DNA from: Clostridiales bacterium
GTDB lineage: Bacteria > Bacillota > Clostridia > Lachnospirales > Lachnospiraceae
Direction of reading: 5' to 3'
Length of the DNA: 48,599 bases
NCBI GenBank assembly: GCA_029006795.1
Contig: JAQXGQ010000046.1
Location: 1-48,599 of the forward strand
Part shown: in pieces, positions 1 through 9,016 of the stretch
Layout: each line of letters begins with the position of its first letter
How positions within the stretch are numbered: the first letter of the stretch is position 1
The notes under the pieces: generated by a model
Told to the model about the DNA's origin: nothing
Seen by the model: the letters and a program-made list of their open reading frames with translations, nothing else
Database searches by the model: none
Made by a program: the position numbers and the translations under genes

Positions 1-1763
1 GTAAAATCGTTTTCTATCTCCTGTCTCTCACAGTTCTTAATAATGAAGCTCATATCAAATTCTGCATTATGCGCCACCATAATGGCACCTTTGCAAAACT
101 CCATAAATTCCGGCAGGATTTCTTCGATTTTCGGTGCATCCATTACCATATCATCTTTAATGGAAGTCAGTTCCTCAATCCGAAAAGGAATCGGTACTTC
201 CGGATTGACAAAGGTGGAAAATTTATCTGTAATCACTCCGTTTTCTACTTTTACCGCTCCGATTTCGATGATTTTATCCTTTTCCGGTGAAAATCCTGTG
301 GTCTCTAAATCAAACACCACATAAGTATCATCTAAATTCTGGTCTTTGGAGTTGGTGATAATGTCTTTCAAATCATCCACCAGGTAGGCTTCCACACCAT
401 AAATCACTTTAAAATCATCATCCGGGTCCAAAGCATGGTTTGCATCCGGGAATGCCTGAACATCTCCGTGATCTGTGATAGCGATTGCCTTGTGCCCCCA
501 CTTCATAGCCCGCTTTACGATATCCTTTACCTCAGAGACACCGTCCATATCGCTCATTTTGGTATGGCAATGTAATTCCACTCGCTTCTCCGGGCTAGTG
601 TCCATTCGCATGGTTGTAAAGTCTGCCGTCTTTTTAATACCTACAATAGAACCAATCGTTAGCTCACTATCAAACTTATCAATGGTGGTAACTCCCTTTA
701 TCTTTAAGAAAGCACCTTTTTTCACACCCTCTAAAAGTTCCGGTAACTGGTCGTTTCTGGTAAATATATTTAAGACGATAGAATCGGTAAAATCCGTTAC
801 CGACATAATCACAATGGTTTTCTCATTTCGGATTTCTCTGGTTTCTAAGGTCATCACCTGACAACGAATGGTGACCTCTCCCATCTCTCCGATAATCTTT
901 TCAATCGGAATCGGCTCGTCATCAAAATCTTTTCCGTAGAGTACATCCGGGTTATCCGACTTTTTAAATCCGCCACCGTAACCGCCCTCAAATTTCTTTT
1001 TGAACTCTTTTTTGCCTCCGAAATTTCCACTACCTGAATTTGCATTATTTCCTGCACTTTTCAATGTTTTTGCATCATTTTTTTCAGTTTCTTTTTTCTG
1101 TACAATATCAGGCGCAGCCACAATGTTTTCGAAACTGTTTTCTCCCTCTGCAGACACTGCCGCTTCTCCATCCTCATTTTTGAGGTTCACTTTTTTCATA
1201 ATATTATGAATCTCAAACTGAATCTGCAAATCACTGTTCTTACGGTGTTTGCTCTCTTTCGGCTCCTCGAAGGCAAGCTCTACAGATAAATTTAAGCCGC
1301 AGCGTTCGCATACGACTTTTTCTAAAAATTCTACAATTTCACGGGAACGTGTCTGGGCAATAATCGTATTCTCCAATGTCAGGAGCAGGTGGGTATCATC
1401 CTGAAATTCCATTTTTGCAGAACGCAGCAGATTATATTCCATCAAACTGTAATTTTTCAGTTCCTCTAACATGCTGTCTTTGTATAAATCCATCAGCGTC
1501 TGGGGTGTATACTGACCAGAAAGATGATATTTTTCAATCACCTTGACATCCATCTGCCGCCCTTTAAAAATCTGCTCTCCGATGGATTTTTCCAACTCAT
1601 AAATATTCTTTTTATGTATCAGGCGGGTTCCGGTCAGGTAAATACGGATGTGATCCTTTTCATGGTTCATGCCCACCTTCGTTACTTCCATTTCTGATAA
1701 CAATTTTTTCATATCAGAAGCGACTTCTAAAGTTGGAAATACATCAAAGAATAATTTTGTCAA
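1..1763 (-). CDS. polC: DNA polymerase III PolC, N-terminal part (cut by window edge)
   Basis: Replicative Gram-positive DNA polymerase III alpha subunit with built-in proofreading. The first 587 codons are in the window; the rest lies beyond base 1. Reading the minus strand gives a PolC N-terminal domain (about residues 1-235), a Gly/Lys-rich linker (about 239-266), an OB fold (about 290-370), the start of the PHP domain with its HCHT motif (about 397), and the inserted 3'-5' exonuclease with the DLETTG motif (about 485). The start is a TTG at 1763 behind a strong GGAGGTGAG; no ATG there fits better. It lies 27 bp after ispG and closes the cdsA-dxr-rseP-ispG-polC run. In Bacillus proS occupies the slot before polC; here ispG does. 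The family call is secure; the TTG start is inferred from the ribosome site. Confidence 0.95.
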   Translation of the reverse strand, partial: MTKLFFDVFPTLEVASDMKKLLSEMEVTKVGMNHEKDHIRIYLTGTRLIHKKNIYELEKSIGEQIFKGRQMDVKVIEKYHLSGQYTPQTLMDLYKDSMLEELKNYSLMEYNLLRSAKMEFQDDTHLLLTLENTIIAQTRSREIVEFLEKVVCERCGLNLSVELAFEEPKESKHRKNSDLQIQFEIHNIMKKVNLKNEDGEAAVSAEGENSFENIVAAPDIVQKKETEKNDAKTLKSAGNNANSGSGNFGGKKEFKKKFEGGYGGGFKKSDNPDVLYGKDFDDEPIPIEKIIGEMGEVTIRCQVMTLETREIRNEKTIVIMSVTDFTDSIVLNIFTRNDQLPELLEGVKKGAFLKIKGVTTIDKFDSELTIGSIVGIKKTADFTTMRMDTSPEKRVELHCHTKMSDMDGVSEVKDIVKRAMKWGHKAIAITDHGDVQAFPDANHALDPDDDFKVIYGVEAYLVDDLKDIITNSKDQNLDDTYVVFDLETTGFSPEKDKIIEIGAVKVENGVITDKFSTFVNPEVPIPFRIEELTSIKDDMVMDAPKIEEILPEFMEFCKGAIMVAHNAEFDMSFIIKNCERQEIENDF

Positions 1764-1790
1764 TCTACTCACCTCCAGTTAGAAGAATGC

Positions 1791-2831
1791 CTATTTCCAA
1801 TGTAACAATTCATAGCGCAGACTTTCTAACAATTCTGACTCCGGTACTTTTTTATAAACTTCTCCGTGTTTGATAATCAGCCCTTCTCCGATACCTCCGG
1901 CGATACCGATATCGGCTTCCTTTGCCTCACCAGGCCCATTTACCACACAGCCCATCACTGCCACTTTAATATCTAAGGGGATATCCGCAACCATGTTCTC
2001 TACCTGATTGGCAAGTTCAATCAAATTAATCTTTGTTCTGCCACAGGTCGGACAGGAAACCACTTCAATTCCGCCCTTTCGCAGACCTAAGGTTCTTAAA
2101 ATCAGTTTTGCAGATTTGATTTCCTCTAAGGGGTCTCCGGTCAAAGAAACACGAATCGTATCACCAATGCCCTGATGTAAAATCAGTCCCAATCCGATGG
2201 AAGATTTGATATTTCCGCTGATAATCGTTCCTGCTTCCGTAATTCCCACATGAAGCGGATGATCCGTTTTTGCTGCAATCAATTCATGGGCTTTCACACA
2301 CATCATCACATCAGAAGATTTGATGCTGATGACAAGATTATCATACCCCATATCTTCTATCATTTTTACTTTATCTAAGGCACTCTCTACAATTCCTTGA
2401 GCGGTCACACCATGATATTTCTCCACCAGTTCTTTCTCTAAAGAACCACTGTTAACACCCACACGAATAGGAATATTTCTCTGTTTCGCCACATCCACTA
2501 CGGCTTTGACTCTCTCTTCACTGCCGATATTTCCCGGATTGATACGGATTTTATCAGCGCCATGTTCCATTGCCGCAATGGCTAAACGATAATCAAAATG
2601 AATATCTGCCACCACCGGAATAGACACCTGCTTTTTGATTTCCGTCAAAGCCTCTGCTGCCTCCATCGTAGGCACCGCACAACGGATAATATCGCATCCC
2701 GCTGCCGCAAGTTTCTGAATCTGTGCTACGGTAGCTGCTACATCCTCCGTTTTCGTATTTGTCATGGACTGTATTAGAATAGGATTTCCTCCACCAATCA
2801 CCCTGTCACCAATTTTTACCGTTTTTGTCAT
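1791..2831 (-). CDS. ispG: 4-hydroxy-3-methylbut-2-en-1-yl diphosphate synthase (flavodoxin)
   Basis: IspG (GcpE) carries out the penultimate step of the MEP isoprenoid pathway, reducing methylerythritol cyclodiphosphate to HMBPP with a 4Fe-4S cluster. The protein is 346 aa, normal for the short bacterial form. The cluster ligands are visible as CPTCGR (about residue 258) and MGCVVNGPGEA (about 293), after a TIM-barrel half that opens with the PILIQSMTNT motif. I chose the ATG at 2831 because AAAGGAG lies 8 nt before it; an ATG eight codons upstream overlaps that site and is unlikely. The gene follows rseP closely, and with dxr two genes upstream it puts two MEP enzymes in one operon with uppS, which uses the product. 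Confidence 0.96.
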   Translation of the reverse strand: MTKTVKIGDRVIGGGNPILIQSMTNTKTEDVAATVAQIQKLAAAGCDIIRCAVPTMEAAEALTEIKKQVSIPVVADIHFDYRLAIAAMEHGADKIRINPGNIGSEERVKAVVDVAKQRNIPIRVGVNSGSLEKELVEKYHGVTAQGIVESALDKVKMIEDMGYDNLVISIKSSDVMMCVKAHELIAAKTDHPLHVGITEAGTIISGNIKSSIGLGLILHQGIGDTIRVSLTGDPLEEIKSAKLILRTLGLRKGGIEVVSCPTCGRTKINLIELANQVENMVADIPLDIKVAVMGCVVNGPGEAKEADIGIAGGIGEGLIIKHGEVYKKVPESELLESLRYELLHWK

Positions 2832-2877
2832 AGCTAACGCTCCTTTCCCCATCATCCGGCTCTATTCATGGGGTATT

Positions 2878-3912
2878 TTATAAAAATATTTTCCGAATAT
2901 CGTTAAACATTACCACAATCATCAATGCAAATAACAACACAATTCCTACAAAATGAACCATCCCCTCTTTTTCCGGGTCTATTTTCTTTCTACGGATTGC
3001 CTCTACAATTAAGAATACCAGTCTGCCTCCATCTAATGCAGGAATAGGCAGTAAATTCATCACACCTAAGTTTGCCGCCAAAATAATACAGATATAGAGC
3101 ATCTGTAAAAATGCCGCATAATAGCCATAAGAAACGCTTTCCTCGTAGCTGTCACCTATCACATCCACAATTCCCACAGGACCACTCATATCATTAATGG
3201 AGACACCACCGGTCACAAGCAGTTTCAAGCTGCCTAATGTTGTGGAAATCCAGTACTTTACTTCATACACACTGTATTTCATATTTTCCCAAAGATTTCC
3301 ATGTGTATTTTCCACTGTTCCCTGAAAACCATAAAGATATCTGCCTAATTCCTCATCATATTTCGGAACCAGAGTGGTCTGATATTTCTCTCCGTCCCGC
3401 TCGTAGGTAATCTCAACCGTCTCTCCCGCATGATACATGGAATAGGAGCTGATTTCACGATAAAAATGAATATTTTTACCATTCATCTTCAAAATCTTAT
3501 CTCCCGACTGCATTCCGGCTTCCTCCGCCGCATACCCCGGCGTCACATCAGAAATTACCGGAATGTCATATCCGATATTGCAGACTAAAATAAAAGAGAA
3601 TACCAGTGCCATAATAAAATTAAACGCCGGACCTGCTGCCACCACGCTAATTCTTGCCCAGACAGACTTATTTCCGAATGCACGTTCATCGCTGCTCTCG
3701 CCATCCTCGCCCTCCATCATACAGGCACCGCCAAAGGGCAATAATTTCAGAGAATACTTTGTTTCCCCCTTCGTTACTCCGAAAAGGGTAGGCCCTAATC
3801 CTAAGGAAAATTCATTGACCCGGATTCCATTTGCCTTTGCCAGCCAAAAATGCCCCAATTCATGGAAGATAATCAAAATACTAAAAATGAGTAATGCAAT
3901 AATAATTTTCAT
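2878..3912 (-). CDS. rseP: Site-2 intramembrane zinc metalloprotease RseP/RasP
   Basis: Membrane-embedded M50 protease that cleaves anti-sigma factors, signal-peptide remnants and other single-pass proteins within the membrane. The 344-aa protein starts with a membrane helix carrying the zinc motif HELGH (residues 17-21). A PDZ domain follows (about 120-190), and then the third-ligand motif LLPIPALDGGR (about 286-296) in a late helix. Its ATG overlaps the dxr stop codon by 4 bp (ATGA), so the two are translationally coupled. The position between dxr and the polC end of the operon matches rasP (yluC) in Bacillus. Length and motifs are complete. Confidence 0.95.
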   Translation of the reverse strand: MKIIIALLIFSILIIFHELGHFWLAKANGIRVNEFSLGLGPTLFGVTKGETKYSLKLLPFGGACMMEGEDGESSDERAFGNKSVWARISVVAAGPAFNFIMALVFSFILVCNIGYDIPVISDVTPGYAAEEAGMQSGDKILKMNGKNIHFYREISSYSMYHAGETVEITYERDGEKYQTTLVPKYDEELGRYLYGFQGTVENTHGNLWENMKYSVYEVKYWISTTLGSLKLLVTGGVSINDMSGPVGIVDVIGDSYEESVSYGYYAAFLQMLYICIILAANLGVMNLLPIPALDGGRLVFLIVEAIRRKKIDPEKEGMVHFVGIVLLFALMIVVMFNDIRKIFL

Positions 3913-5057
3913 TTACAAACAAACCTTTCTATATGCTCATACACCAGTGCCTCTGTCTCTAAGATTTCTTCCAATGAGGGATTTTCCTTGTATGTAATCC
4001 GCTGCATACATTCCTCAATAATTTCCGTAATCTTCAGATAGCTGATTTTTTTATTCAAAAACAATGCCACTGCCTTTTCGTTTGCCGCATTATAGATTGT
4101 CGGAACATTTCCGCCCTGTTTCATGGCATCATAGGCTAATTTCAGTCCCCGAAAAGTCTCTATATCCGGCTGTTCAAAAGTCATACTGCCTAAGGAGAAT
4201 AAATCTAACCGTTTTCCTGACATCGGCAGACGCTTCGGATAATAGAGAGCATACTGTATTGGCAGACGCATATCCGGTGTTCCAAGCTGGGCAATCACGG
4301 CCCCGTCCTCATATTCCACTGCGGAATGAATGACACTCTGAGGATGTACCACAACCTGTATCTGTTCTAGTTCCACGCCAAAAAGCCATTTTGCCTCCAT
4401 GACCTCTAACCCTTTATTTACTAAAGTAGAGGAATCAATGGTAATTTTCCTTCCCATTGACCAGTTTGGATGTTTTAGCGCATCCTCCACCTGTATCTGC
4501 TCTAATTCTGCCCTCTTTTTTCCACGGAAAGGCCCGCCGGAAGCAGTTAACAGGATTTTGCTGACTTTATTTTCCTCATTTCCCTGCAGTGACTGAAAAA
4601 TGGCACTGTGTTCACTATCCACAGGCAGAATCGGTACACCGCACTCCTTTGCCATAGGCATAATAAGATGTCCGGCAGTAACTAAAGTTTCCTTATTGGC
4701 AAGGGCAATCTTTTTTCCTTCCCGAATTGCTGCGATGGTAGGTCGGATACCTAACATCCCCACAATTGCTGTCACTAAAATCTCGCTGTCCGGGTGTGTG
4801 GCGACCGCAAGAAGTCCCTCCATTCCGGAGACAATTTTCACCTGTAGATCTGCTGTTCTTATCCGAAGTTCCTTTGCTCTTTCCTCATCATAGACACAAA
4901 CTAACTTCGGTGAAAACTCTCTCATCTGCGTTTCTAACATATTTATATTACTTCCTGCCGCGATTGCCACAACCTCAATATCCTTTTGTTCCCTGACAAT
5001 CTCAAGGGTCTGTGTACCGATGGAACCGGTAGAGCCCAAAACTGCAATCTTCTTCAT
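3909..5057 (-). CDS. dxr: 1-deoxy-D-xylulose 5-phosphate reductoisomerase
   Basis: Dxr converts DXP to methylerythritol 4-phosphate with NADPH, the committed MEP-pathway step, in the cytosol. The 382-aa protein begins with the nucleotide-binding motif GSTGSIG (residues 8-14). It keeps the substrate-loop motif ASGGPFRG, the metal and substrate motif DSEHSA, and the ITIDSSTLVNKGLE stretch typical of the family. Length is normal. The ATG has GGAGAG about 6 nt upstream. The gene lies 33 bp after cdsA and overlaps rseP by 4 bp, so it belongs to the uppS-cdsA-dxr-rseP run. Confidence 0.97.
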   Translation of the reverse strand: MKKIAVLGSTGSIGTQTLEIVREQKDIEVVAIAAGSNINMLETQMREFSPKLVCVYDEERAKELRIRTADLQVKIVSGMEGLLAVATHPDSEILVTAIVGMLGIRPTIAAIREGKKIALANKETLVTAGHLIMPMAKECGVPILPVDSEHSAIFQSLQGNEENKVSKILLTASGGPFRGKKRAELEQIQVEDALKHPNWSMGRKITIDSSTLVNKGLEVMEAKWLFGVELEQIQVVVHPQSVIHSAVEYEDGAVIAQLGTPDMRLPIQYALYYPKRLPMSGKRLDLFSLGSMTFEQPDIETFRGLKLAYDAMKQGGNVPTIYNAANEKAVALFLNKKISYLKITEIIEECMQRITYKENPSLEEILETEALVYEHIERFVCK

Positions 5058-5090
5058 CTGCTCTCTCCATTATTATAAAGTACTTTCATT

Positions 5091-5897
5091 TTATAGTACG
5101 ATAAGGTTCGCCGCCAGAAAATATATCATGGGCGCTGTAAAAATCACACTGTCAAAACGGTCTAAAATACCGCCATGACCAGGAATTAATTTTCCGTAAT
5201 CCTTGATATCATAATTGCGCTTGATTGCCGAAGCCGTCAAATCACCTACCATAGAAATCAATGCGCCTACGGCACTGATTGCCGCCATAATATAAACATG
5301 AGTATTTTCCACATCCATTGCATTTTTAAAAATCATACCATATAGTATGGTTAAAAGCGCTGCTCCTAACACACCGCCAATGGCTCCCTCTACCGATTTC
5401 TTCGGACTTAATTTGGGTGACATTTTATGTTTTCCAATCAGAACTCCCACACAGTAAGCACAGGTATCACATCCCCAGGAACATAAGAAAATCAGCCATA
5501 CGATATAGGCACCTGCCTTAAGCATTCTCGTTTGATATACATAAGACAACATCACCGCCACATAAAACACACCGAAAAACGCTGCAAGAAGTTGCTCTGT
5601 TTTATATTTCGGATATGTAAATACATAGGCAAACATCAGTAACATAAGAAATCCCAGAACAAACATCATCATATCCGGCAAAAAATGAAATTTTAAGTTG
5701 CAATAAAACACTGCCGCCGCCAGATAACCGATCATACCCGGAAGTTCCTTTTCAATGTGAAAAATACGGTATAATTCAAACATTCCGATATAAGATATTA
5801 CCAACGTTGATACTAATAAGAGATTTCCACCTGTAATAATCAATATCAGTGCAGCAATTACTAACACTATTCCGCTAAGCAGTCTGGTCTTAAACAT
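5091..5897 (-). CDS. cdsA: Phosphatidate cytidylyltransferase (CDP-diglyceride synthase)
   Basis: CdsA makes CDP-diacylglycerol from CTP and phosphatidic acid, the branch point for membrane phospholipids. The 268-aa protein is almost entirely hydrophobic helices. It ends with the CTP_transf_1 signature, visible as KKSVEGAIGG (about residue 167) and DYGKLIPGHGGILDRFDS (about 233-250). The start codon has a clear AAGGAGG 5-6 nt upstream and overlaps the end of uppS by 8 bp. The uppS-cdsA pair is one of the most conserved lipid gene pairs in bacteria. Confidence 0.96.
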   Translation of the reverse strand: MFKTRLLSGIVLVIAALILIITGGNLLLVSTLVISYIGMFELYRIFHIEKELPGMIGYLAAAVFYCNLKFHFLPDMMMFVLGFLMLLMFAYVFTYPKYKTEQLLAAFFGVFYVAVMLSYVYQTRMLKAGAYIVWLIFLCSWGCDTCAYCVGVLIGKHKMSPKLSPKKSVEGAIGGVLGAALLTILYGMIFKNAMDVENTHVYIMAAISAVGALISMVGDLTASAIKRNYDIKDYGKLIPGHGGILDRFDSVIFTAPMIYFLAANLIVL

Positions 5898-6612
5898 TTG
5901 TTTCCTCCTTCAGTCCGCCAAATCTTCTGTCCCTTTTATTATACGCTTCCACGGCCTTTTCTAATTCTTCTTTTCCGAAATCCGGCCACGGAACATCCGT
6001 AAAATAGAACTCACTGTAAGCAAGCTGCCACAACAGATAATTAGATAATCTCTGTTCCCCACTGGTTCGTATCAGTAAATCAGGGTCCGGAATACCTGCC
6101 GTATCTAAATAATTTTCAAACACCGGCTCTGAGATATCCTCTTTATTTACCTTGCCTGAAAGTAAATCATCTGCCATGCGCTGCATTGCACGAATCATCT
6201 CATCCCGACTTCCGTAATTGATAGCTATCTGTAAATTCAATCCGTCATTCTTCTTCGAGGCCTCTTCTAATTCCGCAATCTGATTTCTGAATTTTTCTGT
6301 CAGCCGGGTAGTATCACCGATAACCCGGACTCTCATATTGTTCCTATCTGCTGTCTTAATACAGTTTTTCAGATAACTCTCTAAGAGTTTCATCAATGCA
6401 CTTACTTCACTCTCCGGGCGGTTCCAATTCTCTGTGGAAAAAGCATACATCGTAACATACTTAATCCCCATATCATGTGCCGCCTTACAGACCGTCTCCA
6501 CATTTTTAGCTCCCATCGTATGCCCATAGTTACGTGGCATTCCCTTACTCTTTGCCCATCTGCCGTTTCCGTCTAATATGATTGCTACATGTTGTGGAAT
6601 CTTCATATTCAT
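5890..6612 (-). CDS. uppS: Undecaprenyl diphosphate synthase
   Basis: UppS extends farnesyl diphosphate with eight isopentenyl units in cis configuration to make the C55 carrier for peptidoglycan and other wall polymers. The 240-aa protein has the substrate motif ILDGNGRWA near the N-terminus, FSTENWNRP at about residue 60, NYGSRDE in the middle and the C-terminal RTSGEQRLSNYLLWQ and DRRFGG signatures. I chose the ATG at 6612 (MNMKIPQ); an ATG two codons later (6606) is equally possible, since AAAGGTAGGG abuts both. A further upstream TTG is not supported. The gene is separated from frr by about 150 bp containing a perfect hairpin, so it may have a degree of independent expression. Confidence 0.95.
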   Translation of the reverse strand: MNMKIPQHVAIILDGNGRWAKSKGMPRNYGHTMGAKNVETVCKAAHDMGIKYVTMYAFSTENWNRPESEVSALMKLLESYLKNCIKTADRNNMRVRVIGDTTRLTEKFRNQIAELEEASKKNDGLNLQIAINYGSRDEMIRAMQRMADDLLSGKVNKEDISEPVFENYLDTAGIPDPDLLIRTSGEQRLSNYLLWQLAYSEFYFTDVPWPDFGKEELEKAVEAYNKRDRRFGGLKEETNV

Positions 6613-6701
6613 CCCTACCTTTATTGTCCCATTATTCTTTGACAAAACTTTGTCTTGTTTCTAAATTTTTTAGAAAATCAACGTATTTCCTGCCATATAC
6701 A

Positions 6702-6733
6702 AAGTGAGGACACGCTTTATCATGTCCTCACTT
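6702..6733 (-). terminator. Perfect 11-bp hairpin between frr and uppS
   Basis: Bases 6702-6712 pair perfectly with 6723-6733 (AAGTGAGGACA against its complement) around a 10-nt loop. It lies 27 bp past the frr stop codon in the direction of transcription. The T-tract expected of an efficient intrinsic terminator is weak (TGTATATGG), so it is more likely an attenuator or an RNA-processing or stability element that lets part of the transcription pass into uppS. Confidence 0.5.
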
Positions 6734-6760
6734 ATTTAAGTCCGCCACAAGTTGACGATT

Positions 6761-7315
6761 TTATACTGTAAGAATTTCCTTTGTCTTAGCCTCTACCGCT
6801 TTGTCTATCTCTGCGATATATTTGTCTGTCATCTTCTGTGCTTTCTCCTCTAACTCCTTGATTTCGTCCTCGGAAATGTCAGCAGATTTGCTTAATTTCT
6901 TAAAGGAGTCGTTAGCATCACGACGAATGTTACGGATTGCAACTTTAGCATTCTCACCTTTTTTCTTTACATCCTTCGCTAGTTCCTTACGTCTCTCCTC
7001 GGTAAGCTCCGGGAATAACAAACGTACTACCTTACCGTCGTTGGTCGGGTTGATTCCTAAATCAGAGGTAAGGATTGCTTTCTCAATCTCCTTTACCATA
7101 GAAGCCTCCCACGGCTGAATCTGAATCATTCTTGGCTCTGGAACGCTGACGTTTGCCACCTGCTGAATGCCGGTTGGTGTTCCGTAATAATCTACCTTCA
7201 ATTTGTCAAGCACATGCGGATTGGCACGACCGGCACGGATACTGCCGAACTCCTCTGATAAGTTGCCCATTGTCTTCTGCATTTTTTCATCATACTGAAC
7301 TAATCTCTCATCCAT
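6761..7315 (-). CDS. frr: Ribosome recycling factor
   Basis: RRF works with EF-G to split the post-termination ribosome complex. From the chosen ATG (MDERLVQYDEKM) the protein is 184 aa, matching the usual 185. It shows the family core SIRAGRANPHVLDK, then YYGTPTGIQQVANVSVPEPR, and ends in the long C-terminal helix. ATG and TTG codons upstream (7327 and 7345) would extend it by 4 or 10 residues. An AAAGG lies only 1 nt from the 7327 ATG and 13 nt from the 7315 ATG, so the start is not settled by the ribosome site and rests on family length. It follows pyrH by about 95 bp, the near-universal pyrH-frr pair. Confidence 0.94.
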   Translation of the reverse strand: MDERLVQYDEKMQKTMGNLSEEFGSIRAGRANPHVLDKLKVDYYGTPTGIQQVANVSVPEPRMIQIQPWEASMVKEIEKAILTSDLGINPTNDGKVVRLLFPELTEERRKELAKDVKKKGENAKVAIRNIRRDANDSFKKLSKSADISEDEIKELEEKAQKMTDKYIAEIDKAVEAKTKEILTV

Positions 7316-7410
7316 ATCTCTATCCATACCTTTCGTGGTTTTCAATTCTGTTTCACAGGGAAGAAGAACGCCGTTTTTGCATTCTTCGGTATAAATGAAA
7401 CAAGCTTCTT

Positions 7411-8106
7411 TTATACTGTAACCTTTGTTCCGTTAAACTCACCTGTCATGGCTTTTACAATACTATTCTCTTCGTTTAAGCCAAAGACATACATCGGCAT
7501 TTTATTTTCCATACACATAATGGAAGCAGTTAAATCTACTACTGCCAGTTTTTTATCAATCACTTCCTGAATGGAAACCTCATCGTATTTTACTGCCGCA
7601 GGATTTACCTTCGGGTCGCTGTCGTATACCCCGTCAATGGCTTTTGCAAGATAGATACCTTCTGCTTCCATCTCAATGGCACGAAGTACAATCCCCGTAT
7701 CGGTAGAAAAATAGGGATGCCCGGTACCTCCCGCAAAAAACACTACCATTCCTTTTTCAAAGTATTTATTAGCACGGTCTTTTGAAAATAGCTTTGTCAT
7801 ACTGCCACACTCAAAAGGTGTCAATATCTGGGTCTTCATGCCAACGGAACGAAATATTTCAGACACATAGATACAGTTCATAATGGTCGCAAGCATACCA
7901 ATCTGATCTGCTTTGGTTCTATCGATAGTCTCACTGGTTCTTCCTCTCCAGAAATTACCGCCACCGATAACAATTCCAACCTGCACACCCTGATCCACAA
8001 TCTGTTTTACCTGACGCGCTACTTCTGTAACAGTAGGTTCATCAAACCCGGTATGCTTTTCTCCGGCTAAAGCCTCTCCACTTAACTTCAGAAATACTCT
8101 CTTCAT
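7411..8106 (-). CDS. pyrH: Uridylate kinase (UMP kinase)
   Basis: PyrH phosphorylates UMP to UDP; it is the bacterial hexameric enzyme of the amino-acid kinase fold. From the ATG at 8106 the protein is 231 aa and starts MKRVFLKLSGEALAG. It continues with GGGNFWRGR (about residues 50-58) and the nucleotide-binding FFAGGTGHPYFSTD segment. The start lies 7 bp after the stop of the bactofilin gene, and the only ribosome site (GGAAAGAAAGGA) sits inside the last codons of that gene, so translation is probably coupled to it. In most Firmicutes pyrH follows tsf directly; here four genes separate them. Confidence 0.96.
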   Translation of the reverse strand: MKRVFLKLSGEALAGEKHTGFDEPTVTEVARQVKQIVDQGVQVGIVIGGGNFWRGRTSETIDRTKADQIGMLATIMNCIYVSEIFRSVGMKTQILTPFECGSMTKLFSKDRANKYFEKGMVVFFAGGTGHPYFSTDTGIVLRAIEMEAEGIYLAKAIDGVYDSDPKVNPAAVKYDEVSIQEVIDKKLAVVDLTASIMCMENKMPMYVFGLNEENSIVKAMTGEFNGTKVTV

Positions 8107-8113
8107 GGTGGAT

Positions 8114-8989
8114 TTACATTCCTTTCTTTCCATCAAACAAACTCTGTACATCTACATCAGAGTAGCACTGTGAACAGAAACCTTCGATGACAGCACCGTT
8201 GTTAATCTGTACAGAACGGGATTTAATGTTACCCATGACAACTGCGGATGTATCAACTACAACCGGTCCCTGTACGTCAATATCACCTTTGATAGCACCT
8301 GCAATCACTGCAGAAGTAGAAGTTACATTACCGATAATTACAGAACCAAGTCCGATTTTTACAGTTCCGGTACTTACTACTTCACCTTCAATTTTTGCTG
8401 CATCAGCAAAAAATTCAGAAGCATTGCTATTTCCGTTTACAACACCGGTAACAACTAATTTCCCATTGCATCCTACGTTTCCGTCTACCTGTCCTCTTAC
8501 ATCTAAAGAACCGTTAGATATGATATCACCTTTGATGATTGTACCTTCCGTGATAACAGATACCTCGTCAGATACCTCCGGACTTGGTGTAGCTGGTGTT
8601 GCTACAGGCGTTGTTGCTGGTGTTACTGGTGTGGTCATATTGTCAGACATTTTTTTCTCCTCCTGGATTGCTTTTATATCATTTTCTGTTGTCTCTGTAA
8701 AAATCGGCTCTGCTACCGTTTCCACTTTCTTTTCTTCCTGCACTGCTTTTGCTACTTTCGCTGCCGCAGCTGCTTTTTTTGCAGCGGCTGCCTTCTCGGC
8801 TTCCTGTTTGGTCACTTGCTGTAAAAGACCGTCAAGTTTTGATAATTCGGATTCAACATCCACTTCACCTTCTAAGGTGTTGACTACTAAATCGTCTTCA
8901 TTGGCAGTTGTTTCAAGGTTGTCTTCTCCAGGCATCAATTCATTGACAGCCTGCGAAAAATCATCTTTAAAATCTTTAAAAAATCCCAT
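8114..8989 (-). CDS. Bactofilin (polymer-forming cytoskeletal protein) with long N-terminal extension
   Basis: Bactofilins self-assemble into filaments through a right-handed beta-helix and usually scaffold wall-modifying enzymes. The C-terminal half (about residues 145-291) is a run of short beta-helix repeats (ITEGTIIKGDIISNGSLDV, then VRGQVDGNV, GAIKGDIDVQG, VMGNIKSRSV), the bactofilin core. The N-terminal half is unusual: an acidic segment, a Lys/Ala/Glu-rich probable coiled coil (about 60-90) and a Thr/Pro/Ala-rich linker (about 115-135). I chose the ATG at 8989 because GGAGG lies about 9 nt before it; an in-frame ATG five codons upstream overlaps that site. It lies just downstream of a polysaccharide deacetylase and runs into pyrH. 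No membrane segment is visible. Confidence 0.85.
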   Translation of the reverse strand: MGFFKDFKDDFSQAVNELMPGEDNLETTANEDDLVVNTLEGEVDVESELSKLDGLLQQVTKQEAEKAAAAKKAAAAAKVAKAVQEEKKVETVAEPIFTETTENDIKAIQEEKKMSDNMTTPVTPATTPVATPATPSPEVSDEVSVITEGTIIKGDIISNGSLDVRGQVDGNVGCNGKLVVTGVVNGNSNASEFFADAAKIEGEVVSTGTVKIGLGSVIIGNVTSTSAVIAGAIKGDIDVQGPVVVDTSAVVMGNIKSRSVQINNGAVIEGFCSQCYSDVDVQSLFDGKKGM

Positions 8990-9016
8990 GCTCCATTCCT
9001 CCATTTATTTTTTCGG

